Origin: CAVWDU01 sp963753815
GTDB taxonomy: Bacteria; Pseudomonadota; Gammaproteobacteria; Pseudomonadales; Halieaceae
NCBI GenBank assembly: GCA_963753815.1
Contig: CAVWDU010000003.1
Span: 1,550,001-1,614,000 of the forward strand
Reading direction: 5' to 3'
Length of the DNA: 64,000 bases
Positions 24,843-31,197 of the stretch are shown piece after piece (position 1 is the stretch's first letter; each line of letters starts with the position of its first letter). The notes below the pieces were generated by a model that was not told the DNA's origin, ran no database searches, and saw only the letters and a list, made by a program, of their open reading frames with translations. Both the position numbers and the translations under genes were made by a program.

Positions 24843-25129
24843 GCGCTCTTAGAGATTGCAGAATCGAATCAATACATGACCGAGTATGAACTCAGAAATC
24901 GCGACGATCGCGATCCGGCTAATCAGCGTGCATGGTCGGAATAATTTCCGTGCTGTTATAGCCAAAAAACGTTTCCGCGGGAACGTATTCATACTTTGAA
25001 TTTGATTTCAGCTTTGGCCGTTTTTTGGACTGTATCGAGCAACGCGCTCCATTAACAAGTCAGGGTTGTGCCCTGCCTAACTGTCCGCCGTATCAATATG
25101 CTGTGTAAGTTTCGCGGACGCAGTTATGC
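24837..25129 (+). repeat. Repeated palindrome cassette, copy C (diverged, cassette 14)
   Basis: The most diverged copy. It keeps the start (TGGCGCTCTTAGAGAT), the palindrome with one mismatch (24969-24986) and the cgagcaacgcgctccattaac block (25036-25056). Its attC is degenerate: the left arm AAGTCAGGGTTG is present but no matching right arm follows. A second possible attC, GCCTAAC (25075) to GTTATGC (25129), has paired arms AACTGTCCGC and GCGGACGCAGTT. There is no open frame of note. Confidence 0.75.
24969..24986. repeat. 18-bp palindrome, copy C (one mismatch)
   Basis: ACGTTTCCGCGGGAACGT: a single C-to-T change in the left half; the right half is intact. Confidence 0.9.
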
Positions 25130-25283
25130 GTGCGCGCGAGTTTCAAGCCAGCTTTTTGCCCATCGGCATTGAAACAGCTCTTCGAATAGCGCCTATATTG
25201 TTGAATATTTCTTGCAGTTGTGATGTACGAAATGTTTCCCAGGTACCCTTACGTGTCATTCGGTAAATTTCGGGGTATTCATC

Positions 25284-25547
25284 GTGGCGAATATTCTCAA
25301 TATAACTGTAGGCTATTTTCTAGTTTCAATGGTGCTGCTTCCATGCTTGGGTATATCGCCGATGTCGGCACATTCCGTTACGCGTCGTTACTATGATCGG
25401 CTTTGGAATCATCATGGCATGAGATGGAGTGGCAATTACAGGAATAGAAGTCCAAGTCTATTGGACAGTCTATTCCATTCGTTGCGGGGATATTCGTCCA
25501 TTCTGTTAGCTGGATGGATTGTAAGTAAGCTCCATGCGGCCACATAA
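25284..25547 (+). CDS. Hypothetical small protein (cassette 15)
   Basis: 87 codons from GTG 25284: MANILNITVGYFLVSMVLLPC gives one hydrophobic helix, followed by a basic region (RRYYDRLWNHH). The frame ends at attC15. The 150 bases before it (25130-25283) hold no other frame. Start and reality are uncertain; no family recognised. Confidence 0.4.
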   Translation: MANILNITVGYFLVSMVLLPCLGISPMSAHSVTRRYYDRLWNHHGMRWSGNYRNRSPSLLDSLFHSLRGYSSILLAGWIVSKLHAAT

Positions 25548-25634
25548 CTGAAGAACCGGCAGTTCGGCCTGCGGGCACGAGACACCTTTAAAGCCGCTGC
25601 GGAGTATTAGGCCGCCTTGCGGTTGGCGTTAATG
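25542..25634 (+). other. attC site 15
   Basis: Left core ACATAAC, right core GTTAATG; 93 bp. Confidence 0.8.
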
Positions 25635-25896
25635 GGCGTTCTTGGAGATATTACGGAATCGACTCAAATACATAGCCGAGTATTGAACTCCGGGAAACGC
25701 CAACGGGACCGGGTTCCTGGTATCACGGGCATGGTGGGAATAAGGGTGCCGTTAATAACCAAAATACGTTCCCGCGGGAACGTCGGGTATCAATTTCGTT
25801 CAGCGCATGGGCCGTTTTCGTGAACCGTCCCGAGCAACGCGCTCCATTAACAAGTCAGCGTTTTGGTCGGCCTGACTGCCGCCGCAACCTGAAGCG
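25629..25896 (+). repeat. Repeated palindrome cassette, copy D (cassette 16)
   Basis: 268 bp. Small indels relative to copy B (for example in CGAGTATTGAACTCC and GGGAATAAGGGTGCC) break the frame open in B, F and G; another frame stays open for 68 codons by chance. Palindrome intact. Confidence 0.9.
25766..25783. repeat. 18-bp palindrome, copy D
   Basis: Perfect ACGTTCCCGCGGGAACGT although the surrounding frame is broken. Confidence 0.95.
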
Positions 25897-25902
25897 TTAT
25901 GT
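25845..25902 (+). other. attC site 16
   Basis: Left core CATTAAC, right core GTTATGT; centre changed to GGTCGGCCTGACTGCCGCC. Confidence 0.9.
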
Positions 25903-25924
25903 TTCCTAGCATCGCTCTCTGCAT

Positions 25925-25952
25925 TTGACAAAGTTATCATATATGATAACCT
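25925..25952 (+). promoter_or_regulatory. Promoter and palindromic operator of the cassette 17 TA module
   Basis: TTGACA (25925-25930) with a weak -10 TAACCT (25947-25952, 16-bp spacing). A perfect 18-bp palindrome, GTTATCATATATGATAAC (25933-25950), fills the spacer, ideal for autorepression. The predicted start of transcription is at or beside the toxin ATG (25959). Confidence 0.65.
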
Positions 25953-25958
25953 TCCTCA

Positions 25959-26279
25959 ATGTCATGGAAGATCACCTTCTTTAATCAAAAAGTTGAAGCC
26001 GAAACACTAGCTCTCCCTGCTGGCATCTTGGCCAACTTCTTACATGTCCTTGAGATGATTGAAGAATTTGGCCCCGCCCTCGGAAAACCTCACACCGCTC
26101 CGATGGGCGCTGGATTGTTCGAGATTCGGGCCAAAGGTAGGGAAGGAATCGGGCGTGCGCTCTTTTGTACCGTTAAAGGCCAAGAGATCGTTATTCTTCA
26201 TTCCTTCATCAAGAAGACACAGCGAACGCCCAAAAAGGAAATTGAGAAAGCTCGTCGCAGAATAAAGGAGTTAGAGTAA
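25959..26279 (+). CDS. RelE-type (Gp49/HigB-like) toxin (cassette 17)
   Basis: 106 residues: MSWKITFFNQKVEAET opening, AGLFEIRAKGREGIGRALFCTVKG and HSFIKKTQRTPKKEIEKARRR. This is the phage-derived Gp49-like/HigB group of mRNA interferases. The stop overlaps the antitoxin ATG (TAATG). Confidence 0.85.
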   Translation: MSWKITFFNQKVEAETLALPAGILANFLHVLEMIEEFGPALGKPHTAPMGAGLFEIRAKGREGIGRALFCTVKGQEIVILHSFIKKTQRTPKKEIEKARRRIKELE

Positions 26280-26623
26280 TGGCAAGGCCAGGTTTTAACG
26301 GTTTCAAAAAGAAAGCTCTGGGTCGTTCCGACGTTGCGAGAGAGTATGAACGCCTATCTCCTGCGTATGAATTGCGCCGCAAGCTTGTCGCACTCCGCCA
26401 AAGCGCTGGTCTTACACAAGAGGAAGCCGCCGAGCGCCTCAATACTAAGAAGAGCAACATCTCGCGACTCGAAAGCGTCAATTCTGAAATTTCGCCGAAG
26501 CTATCTACCATTTCGGATTATGCCGAGGCAATGGGCTACAGCATCAAGATAGACTTCGTGCCCATGGAGTCACGGAAACATAACAAGAGCTTGCAACGGA
26601 CGCCTGAAAAGCGGCGCCGCTGA
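26279..26623 (+). CDS. XRE-family HTH antitoxin (cassette 17)
   Basis: 114 residues. The XRE helix-turn-helix lies at about 35-90: LRQSAGLTQEEAAERLNTKKSNISRLES. GGAG lies upstream inside the toxin 3' end. About 15 C-terminal codons are read through attC17. It pairs with the toxin upstream and should bind the 25933-25950 palindrome. Confidence 0.88.
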   Translation: MARPGFNGFKKKALGRSDVAREYERLSPAYELRRKLVALRQSAGLTQEEAAERLNTKKSNISRLESVNSEISPKLSTISDYAEAMGYSIKIDFVPMESRKHNKSLQRTPEKRRR

Positions 26624-26637
26624 AGCAGGCGTTAATG
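26578..26637 (+). other. attC site 17
   Basis: Left core ACATAAC, right core GTTAATG. Confidence 0.88.
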
Positions 26638-26900
26638 GGCACTCTTGGAGATTTGCAGAATCGACTCAAATACATCGCCGAGTATGAACTCCGAAAAACA
26701 CCAACGGGACCGGATTTCTGGTATCACCTTCATGGTGGGAATAACTAGGGTAACGTTCATAATCAAAATACGTTCCCGCGGGAACGTCGGGTATCAATTT
26801 CGTTCAGCCATGGGCCGGTTTTCGTGAACCGTCCCGAGCAACGCGCTCCATTAACAAGTCAGGGTTGCGGACCGCCTGACTGCCGCCGCAACCTGAAGCG
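26632..26900 (+). repeat. Repeated palindrome cassette, copy E (cassette 18)
   Basis: 269 bp. The frame open in B, F and G is stopped by TAG in GGGAATAACTAGGG at about 26747-26752. Palindrome at 26770-26787 intact. Confidence 0.92.
26770..26787. repeat. 18-bp palindrome, copy E
   Basis: Perfect ACGTTCCCGCGGGAACGT in a copy with a nonsense codon. Confidence 0.95.
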
Positions 26901-26906
26901 TTAATG
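26849..26906 (+). other. attC site 18
   Basis: Left core CATTAAC, right core GTTAATG; arms CAGGGTTGCGG and CCGCAACCTG. Confidence 0.92.
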
Positions 26907-27169
26907 GGCACTCTTGGAGATTTGCAGAATCGACTCAAATACATCGCCGAGTATGAACTCCGGAAAACGCCAACGGGACCAGGCACCTGGTATCACCGGC
27001 ATGGTCGGAATAACCAGGGTGCCGTTCATAACCAAAATACGTTCCCGCGGGAACGTCGGGTATCAATTGCGTTCAGTCAGGGCCCGATTCTCGTGAACCG
27101 TCCCGAGCAACGCGCTCCATTAACAAGTCAGGGTTATGGACGGCGTAACGGCCGCCTCAACCTGAAGCG
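26901..27169 (+). repeat. Repeated palindrome cassette, copy F (cassette 19)
   Basis: 269 bp, directly after copy E. The 96-codon frame is open (26904-27194) and runs past attC19 into the next cassette. By eye only four bases differ from copy G, 3.3 kb away. Confidence 0.93.
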
Positions 27170-27194
27170 TTATATGCCCAAAGGAAATAAATGA
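26904..27194 (+). CDS. Possible small protein of the repeated cassette, copy F
   Basis: 96 codons, MGTLGDLQNRLKYIAEYELRK start; it crosses attC19 and ends in the leader of cassette 20. Same reservations as for copy B: overlapping attC start, no ribosome site, frame not kept in most copies. Confidence 0.3.
   Translation: MGTLGDLQNRLKYIAEYELRKTPTGPGTWYHRHGRNNQGAVHNQNTFPRERRVSIAFSQGPILVNRPEQRAPLTSQGYGRRNGRLNLKRYMPKGNK
27039..27056. repeat. 18-bp palindrome, copy F
   Basis: Perfect ACGTTCCCGCGGGAACGT. Confidence 0.95.
27118..27175 (+). other. attC site 19
   Basis: Left core CATTAAC, right core GTTATAT; carries the GGTTATGGACGGCGTAACGG variant also found in attC25. Confidence 0.92.
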
Positions 27195-27514
27195 AATTTA
27201 ATCATTTAGGCATACCAACCAAAGGTAGGTTCGAAGGTGAAATTGATCTTCCTCATTTAAAGATGACGGTATCGGATCATGAAAATAATCCTTACGGAAT
27301 TCAATGGCAACGGTACTGGGAAGGTGCACCATATCCAGATCTTGTGAAAACAGTACCGCATGTTGCTTTTGTTGTGGATGACCTAAGAAAGGCAATAAAA
27401 GGTAAAAATGTAATTATTGAACCTAACTCACCAAGTAAAGGGCTGGTTGTAGCATTTATCGAAGAGAGCGGTGCTCCAGTAGAACTAATGGAGTATGAGG
27501 ATGAAAGCATATAA
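27191..27514 (+). CDS. VOC/glyoxalase-fold-like small protein (cassette 20)
   Basis: 107 residues, MKFNHLGIPTKGRFEGEID opening. HLGIPT near the N-terminus, VPHVAFVVDDLRKAIKGKNVI in the middle and FIEESGAPVELMEY at the end match the beta-alpha-beta-beta-beta units of vicinal-oxygen-chelate proteins. Candidate metal ligands are the N-terminal His, the central His and the terminal Glu. Substrate unknown. Confidence 0.65.
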   Translation: MKFNHLGIPTKGRFEGEIDLPHLKMTVSDHENNPYGIQWQRYWEGAPYPDLVKTVPHVAFVVDDLRKAIKGKNVIIEPNSPSKGLVVAFIEESGAPVELMEYEDESI

Positions 27515-27580
27515 CAAGTTACTGCACTCGGAAAAATTACTCGCTGCGCTCCTAATTTTCCGGTGAGCAAGGCGTTACAT
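27509..27580 (+). other. attC site 20
   Basis: Left core ATATAAC, right core GTTACAT; arms CTCGGAAAAATTA and TAATTTTCCGGTGAG give a strong stem. Confidence 0.85.
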
Positions 27581-27616
27581 GACCTCACCCATGGGCGGGC
27601 GCTAAGATTTCCGTTC

Positions 27617-27644
27617 TTTACATTAGTATCAATAATGATACTAT
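27617..27644 (+). promoter_or_regulatory. Promoter and operator of the HicAB cassette
   Basis: TTTACA (27617-27622), 16 bp, TACTAT (27639-27644). The inverted repeat AGTATCA/TGATACT (27625-27642) lies across it. Transcription would begin at about 27651, the toxin ATG. Confidence 0.7.
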
Positions 27645-27650
27645 AAGTGC

Positions 27651-27902
27651 ATGGCGAGCACTCAAGAAATCCTGGCTCAGATGCGCCGAAACCCCAAAGG
27701 AGTCCGCTTCAGCGATCTGTCCAAAGTGTGTGAACACTTTTTTGGCGCTCCCCGACAAACGGGCTCTAGCCATCGAGTCTACAAGACTCCGTGGCGCGGA
27801 GACCCTCGAGTGAATATTCAAAATGCCAAGGGTAAGGCGAAGCCTTATCAGGTTAAGCAAGTTCTGCAGGCGATAGATCGCTTGGAGGTGGAAAATGACT
27901 AA
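27651..27902 (+). CDS. hicA: HicA-like toxin (cassette 21)
   Basis: 83 residues: MASTQEILAQMRRNPKGVRF, then GSSHRVYKTPWRGDPRVNIQ, where the His is the expected catalytic residue of the small dsRNA-binding-like HicA ribonuclease. It overlaps the antitoxin gene by 8 bp. Confidence 0.85.
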   Translation: MASTQEILAQMRRNPKGVRFSDLSKVCEHFFGAPRQTGSSHRVYKTPWRGDPRVNIQNAKGKAKPYQVKQVLQAIDRLEVEND

Positions 27903-28224
27903 ACTGTATGATCGTTACACCTACCGACTTACGTGGTCAGAAGAAGACCAAGAGCATGTTGGTCTATGCGCGGAGTTTCCAAGCCTTAGTTGGCTTGCGG
28001 CGACGCCGGAGAAAGCTCTAGCAGGTATTCGTAAGCTTGTGAAAGAAGCGCTATCCGATATGGCTTCAAACGGTGAATCTGAACCAGAGCCTATCGCTTT
28101 GAAGAACTACAGCGGCAAGTTCATGGTCCGCGTTCCTCCTGAAACGCACAGGATGCTCGCTGTGAAAGCCGCAGAGTCGGGCGTTAGCTTGAATCGCCTT
28201 GTATCAAGCAAGTTGGTTCAGTGA
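27895..28224 (+). CDS. hicB: HicB-like antitoxin (cassette 21)
   Basis: 109 residues. The N-terminal degenerate RNase-H-like part (YTYRLTWSEEDQEHVGLCAEFPSLSWLA) is followed by a C-terminal ribbon-helix-helix segment (RVPPETHRMLAVKAAESGVSLNRLVSSKL). This is the usual HicB layout. It should bind the AGTATCA/TGATACT repeat. Confidence 0.88.
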   Translation: MTKLYDRYTYRLTWSEEDQEHVGLCAEFPSLSWLAATPEKALAGIRKLVKEALSDMASNGESEPEPIALKNYSGKFMVRVPPETHRMLAVKAAESGVSLNRLVSSKLVQ

Positions 28225-28230
28225 CGGCAC

Positions 28231-28288
28231 ATGTAACAAGTACAAGCTGGCGGACGGCCTGTGGCCGCCGCAGTTGTAAGCGTTAGGT
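28231..28288 (+). other. attC site 21
   Basis: Left core ATGTAAC, right core GTTAGGT; arms AAGTACAAGCTG and CAGTTGTAAGCG. Confidence 0.88.
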
Positions 28289-28310
28289 ACCTAAAATGGA
28301 TCGCCTGTAG

Positions 28311-29159
28311 ATGACGTCAGCTACACTAAAACTCTTTTTGATTTACGGTGACTCAAAGCGGCTGCGTACCGCGGAGTTGTCGAACTGGAGTGGTAAGGCG
28401 GTTGGCGCTCCACGTACAGAGTTGGACAAACTGCTAGCGCGCGAGGAACTGCTTCAATCGGGCGTCTACATTCTTACTGGCTATGATCCGGCGTCCGGTG
28501 CGCCGCTTGCGTACATAGGTGAAGCCGAGATTCTTAAAGACCGCTTGAAAGCTCATAAAAGCAAAGATTTTTGGGTCCAGGCCATTGTGTTTATCAGCAA
28601 AGATGAGAACCTAACCAAATCTCATATTCGCTACCTCGAAGGGCGGCTCATTGAAGAGGCAAAGACGGTCGCACGGTACGACCTCGACAACGGCCAATCC
28701 AGTGGTTCCCGACTACCTGAGTCGGATCGTGAGGATATGGAGATATTCCTCAGTAAAATTCGGCAGCTGCTGCCAGTGCTGGGTTCGGAATTACTTACGC
28801 CGGTAGTAAACCGCACAGCTGAGCTATCAGAAAGTCATGAGCAGCTTGTCTGTGCCATCAAAGGTATCGAAGCTCATGGGGAGCAGACGTCTAGCGGCTT
28901 CGTCATTTTCAAAGGTTCTCGGGCGGTGCTGGCGGACCGCCCATCGGCTGCAGTTCAGCATCCGTTTGTTGTTACACTGCGGAGGAAACTGGTTGAGGAA
29001 GGAGTCATGGTTGAAGACGGCGGCAGCTACCTGTTTACTAAAGATACCGAGTTCACAAGCCCAAGTTCTGCCGCGGCTGTGGTGCACGGTGGTGGGGCTA
29101 ATGGCCTTACTGCCTGGAAAAACTCTCTAGGGAAAACGCTGAAAGCTTTGGGGGCGTAG
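28311..29159 (+). CDS. GIY-YIG nuclease-domain protein with C-terminal DUF4357-like part (cassette 22)
   Basis: 282 residues. GVYIL (51-55) and AYIGE (67-71) are the GIY and YIG strands, followed by DRLKAHKSKDFW and the acidic ...HIRYLEGRLIEEA helix carrying the metal-binding Glu. The C-terminal 100 residues (GFVIFKGSRAVLAD, then a RRKLVEEGVM helix) resemble DUF4357. Such proteins are common in accessory DNA and may restrict foreign DNA. One complete cassette. Confidence 0.8.
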   Translation: MTSATLKLFLIYGDSKRLRTAELSNWSGKAVGAPRTELDKLLAREELLQSGVYILTGYDPASGAPLAYIGEAEILKDRLKAHKSKDFWVQAIVFISKDENLTKSHIRYLEGRLIEEAKTVARYDLDNGQSSGSRLPESDREDMEIFLSKIRQLLPVLGSELLTPVVNRTAELSESHEQLVCAIKGIEAHGEQTSSGFVIFKGSRAVLADRPSAAVQHPFVVTLRRKLVEEGVMVEDGGSYLFTKDTEFTSPSSAAAVVHGGGANGLTAWKNSLGKTLKALGA

Positions 29160-29161
29160 GT

Positions 29162-29257
29162 GCCTAACAAGTCGGTGAACCGGACGCTTGACAGTCACCG
29201 TCTTTCGCTGCCGCTCCAGTCGCCGATTATCAAGCGCCGGTTACCGAAGCGTTATGT
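29162..29257 (+). other. attC site 22
   Basis: Left core GCCTAAC, right core GTTATGT; 96 bp with arms GGTGAACCGG and CCGGTTACCG. Confidence 0.9.
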
Positions 29258-29303
29258 GCCTCAACCTAGCTGAATCAAGAATAACTAGAAGATCGAGCAT
29301 CAA

Positions 29304-29759
29304 TTGAAACTTCAGGAATATGCCCTAGTAGCAGAAATCACGAGTGCGATTGCAGTAGTGGTATCGCTATTGTTTGTTGGCTATCAACTAAATGAGAACA
29401 CCGAAGAGATTCGGGCGTCTAATCGCCAAGAAGTAACGGTCATGGCTATGTCGGCAACACTTTCTGTATCTACAAACCCAGCACTCGCTCTCGCCATTTC
29501 AAAATCCAACGCTGGCGAGGAGCTAAGTACTACCGAAATGTCACAATACAGCTACTTTATTCGAGCGATGCTCCTCGACATTCAGAATGCCTATTTGCTC
29601 AACGAAGAAGGAAGACTAGATTCCCAGTATTGGGATACAAGATCTGCACTCGTGCTATCTTACCTTGGGCTACCTCTGGCACTCGAAATCTATAAAAGAG
29701 ATAAGGGACTCGGCACCCTGGATAGTAGGTTTACAGAATGGCTGGATGAGCAACTATAA
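29304..29759 (+). CDS. Membrane-anchored small protein (cassette 23)
   Basis: 151 residues, TTG start. One N-terminal helix (about 7-27, ITSAIAVVVSLLFVGYQL) is followed by NENTEEIRASNRQ and a helical domain. The VSLLFVGYQLxENT motif occurs in many marine proteobacterial proteins of unknown function. No attC with a paired left arm follows; see the site at 29790. Confidence 0.6.
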   Translation: MKLQEYALVAEITSAIAVVVSLLFVGYQLNENTEEIRASNRQEVTVMAMSATLSVSTNPALALAISKSNAGEELSTTEMSQYSYFIRAMLLDIQNAYLLNEEGRLDSQYWDTRSALVLSYLGLPLALEIYKRDKGLGTLDSRFTEWLDEQL

Positions 29760-29780
29760 TCTTATAGTCAAGCCCGCACA

Positions 29781-29796
29781 TAAGTAGCTGTTAGGT
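29781..29796 (+). other. attI-like or half attC junction
   Basis: TAAGTAGCTGTTAGGT carries a core site but no matching left arm within about 60 bp upstream. Fifteen bases are identical to 16007-16021 at the attI/first-cassette junction. Confidence 0.6.
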
Positions 29797-29813
29797 GGCC
29801 TTAGGAGTATCGA

Positions 29814-30113
29814 ATGACACCCGAAGCTGTCGACGAAATCGTGAGGAAGCGTTTCCCCAGTCTGCTGGCTAAGCCACGGACCAATCCGGACGGCTGGTCG
29901 TATTATTTCGGCCCGAGTATCAAAACAGGGAAGGACTCGAACAGAATATTTCGAGCGGTGGCCCGTCACAAGCACCAGGACGTTCGAATAAAACTATCGA
30001 TATCAGCACGTCTCAAGGGCCACGAAGAGTTTGTTTTTACTGGCAGTGAGGAAGAGCTAGTATCCATCATTGCGGAAGAGATAAATTTGTACAATGAAGT
30101 GGCCCCATCTTGA
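29814..30113 (+). CDS. Hypothetical small protein (cassette 24)
   Basis: 99 residues: MTPEAVDEIVRKRFPSLL start, then SYYFGPSIKTGKDSNRIFRAV. Soluble, mixed charge, compact alpha/beta by pattern. Family not recognised. Confidence 0.55.
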   Translation: MTPEAVDEIVRKRFPSLLAKPRTNPDGWSYYFGPSIKTGKDSNRIFRAVARHKHQDVRIKLSISARLKGHEEFVFTGSEEELVSIIAEEINLYNEVAPS

Positions 30114-30122
30114 ATATCAGCC

Positions 30123-30180
30123 ACCTAACAAGTCAGGGCTACGGACGGCTTAACAGCCGCCGCAGCCTGAAGCGTTAATG
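30123..30180 (+). other. attC site 24
   Basis: Left core ACCTAAC, right core GTTAATG; same family as the repeated-cassette attC. Confidence 0.92.
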
Positions 30181-30443
30181 GGCGCTCTTAGAGATTTGCA
30201 GAATCGACTCAAATACATCGTCGAGTATGAACTCCGGAAAACGCCAACGGGACCAGGCACCTGGTATCACCGGCATGGTCGGAATAACCAGGGTGCCGTT
30301 CATAACCAAAATACGTTCCCGCGGGAACGTCGGGTATCAATTGCGTTCAGTCAGGGCCCGATTCTCGTGAACCTTCCCGAGCAACGCGCTCCATTAACAA
30401 GTCAGGGTTATGGACGGCGTAACGGCCGCCTCAACCTGAAGCG
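30175..30443 (+). repeat. Repeated palindrome cassette, copy G (cassette 25)
   Basis: 269 bp, separated from the other copies by five cassettes. It differs from copy F by about four bases, including one shared attC variant block, so one is a recent duplicate of the other. Confidence 0.93.
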
Positions 30444-30447
30444 TTAA
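30178..30447 (+). CDS. Possible small protein of the repeated cassette, copy G
   Basis: 89 codons from MGALRDLQNRLKYIVEYELRK. Two of its four differences from copy F change the residue near the start (LGD to LRD; AEY to VEY). Same reservations as copy B. Confidence 0.3.
   Translation: MGALRDLQNRLKYIVEYELRKTPTGPGTWYHRHGRNNQGAVHNQNTFPRERRVSIAFSQGPILVNLPEQRAPLTSQGYGRRNGRLNLKR
30313..30330. repeat. 18-bp palindrome, copy G
   Basis: Perfect ACGTTCCCGCGGGAACGT. Confidence 0.95.
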
Positions 30448-30449
30448 AT
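30392..30449 (+). other. attC site 25
   Basis: Left core CATTAAC, right core GTTAAAT. The TTA of the core doubles as the reverse-strand stop codon of ccdB. Confidence 0.92.
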
Positions 30450-30764
30450 GCCCGTGATCGCGAAGTCCAGCGCGGCCAGTATTTCGTCCCTCAAATGGCT
30501 TAGAGAGCCGATCGGATTCTTCAGGACTTTTGCAGGGATGGATGCAACCTGGGGCACCAGGAGTAGGAGCTTTTCGCCTTCGTATTCGATGGTTGGGGTG
30601 AGCCTTTTCAGTTCTTCGCTCTTGAAATCAGCTTTCCTTCCCAGGGGCACTACGATTCGTGTGGCTATATCAGAGATAATGTCGCTTTGAATATCTACGA
30701 GAAATGGGTAGGCCTGACGAGTAGTTTTGCTGGGATTTGCATAGACATCGAACTGCCGCATCAA
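30444..30764 (-). CDS. ccdB: CcdB-type toxin (cassette 26, inverted)
   Basis: 106 residues: MMRQFDVYANPSKTTRQAYPFLVDIQSD, RIVVPLGRKADF and the C-terminal SLSHLRDEILAALDFAITGI, the gyrase-poisoning tail with Trp replaced by Phe. CcdB traps DNA gyrase on DNA. It is translated against the direction of the array; its ATG overlaps the ccdA stop (ATGA). Confidence 0.9.
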   Translation of the reverse strand: MMRQFDVYANPSKTTRQAYPFLVDIQSDIISDIATRIVVPLGRKADFKSEELKRLTPTIEYEGEKLLLLVPQVASIPAKVLKNPIGSLSHLRDEILAALDFAITGI

Positions 30765-31006
30765 AACTTCTGGTACTCCGAGCCAAAGCAGCCGTTCTCT
30801 TCAACAAACTCGTTATACGCCCTGATAGCTTTGCGATTTTCATTGCGCCAATTATCAGCATTAGCCTGGGCGAGTTTGGCTTGCAGCGCCTGCTCCAGTG
30901 TGGCCGAAAGATTAATGTCCAATGCCCGTGATTTACTCAACAAGTCACTGTTTACGCTAAGGTTTGTGGCCTTTTTGGGAGCATCTGTGTCAAACAAAGA
31001 GTCCAT
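30761..31006 (-). CDS. ccdA: CcdA-type antitoxin (cassette 26, inverted)
   Basis: 81 residues: KKATNLSVNSDLLSKSRALDINLSATLEQAL is the ribbon-helix-helix DNA-binding part; WRNENRKAIRAYNEFVEENGCFG is the toxin-binding tail. First gene of the operon, with AGAGGA upstream of the ATG. Confidence 0.9.
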   Translation of the reverse strand: MDSLFDTDAPKKATNLSVNSDLLSKSRALDINLSATLEQALQAKLAQANADNWRNENRKAIRAYNEFVEENGCFGSEYQKF

Positions 31007-31035
31007 GGAAACATCCTCTGACGAGCCTAGCTCAA

Positions 31036-31064
31036 ATTATGCGCATAAGAATGCGCACTGTAAA
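31036..31064 (-). promoter_or_regulatory. ccdAB promoter
   Basis: On the minus strand TTTACA (31064-31059), 17 bp, CATAAT (31041-31036). ATGCGCA is repeated in the spacer (31039-31045 and 31051-31057) as a likely CcdA operator. This gives a normal 5' leader of about 23 bases. Confidence 0.75.
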
Positions 31065-31065
31065 G

Positions 31066-31141
31066 CATTTAGCGAGTCAGGGCTGCGAGGCGCCTGCGGC
31101 GCAGGACGCGCTACCGCGCGCCTCAGCCTGAAGCGTTATGC
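31066..31141 (+). other. attC site 26 (left core degenerate)
   Basis: Left core CATTTAGC instead of CATTAAC; right core GTTATGC. Arms GAGTCAGGGCTG and CAGCCTGAAGCG remain. The ccdAB promoter -35 lies beside it. Confidence 0.8.
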
Positions 31142-31156
31142 GGCCAACTCCTCCTC

Positions 31157-31197
31157 TTGACATACTATATATGGTATACATACTAAGCATGGTATGT
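31157..31197 (+). promoter_or_regulatory. Promoter with tandem operators, cassette 27 TA module
   Basis: TTGACA (31157-31162), 16 bp, CATACT (31179-31184). Two tandem imperfect palindromes, ACATACTATATATGGTATAC (31161-31180) and ACATACTAAGCATGGTATGT (31178-31197), overlap the promoter and the toxin start. Transcription would start within about 3 bases of the toxin ATG. Confidence 0.75.

Noticed and set aside
24437..30330. The 18-bp palindromes as intrinsic terminators
   Set aside because: The stem is strong, but no T-run follows on either strand in any copy (next bases are CGGGTATCAATT or CCAGTATCAATT).
24298..30443. CRISPR array or insertion sequence as explanation of the repeats
   Set aside because: The repeats are whole 269-bp cassettes ending in attC. 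There are no 25-40-bp repeats with unique spacers, no cas genes, no transposase and no terminal inverted repeats.
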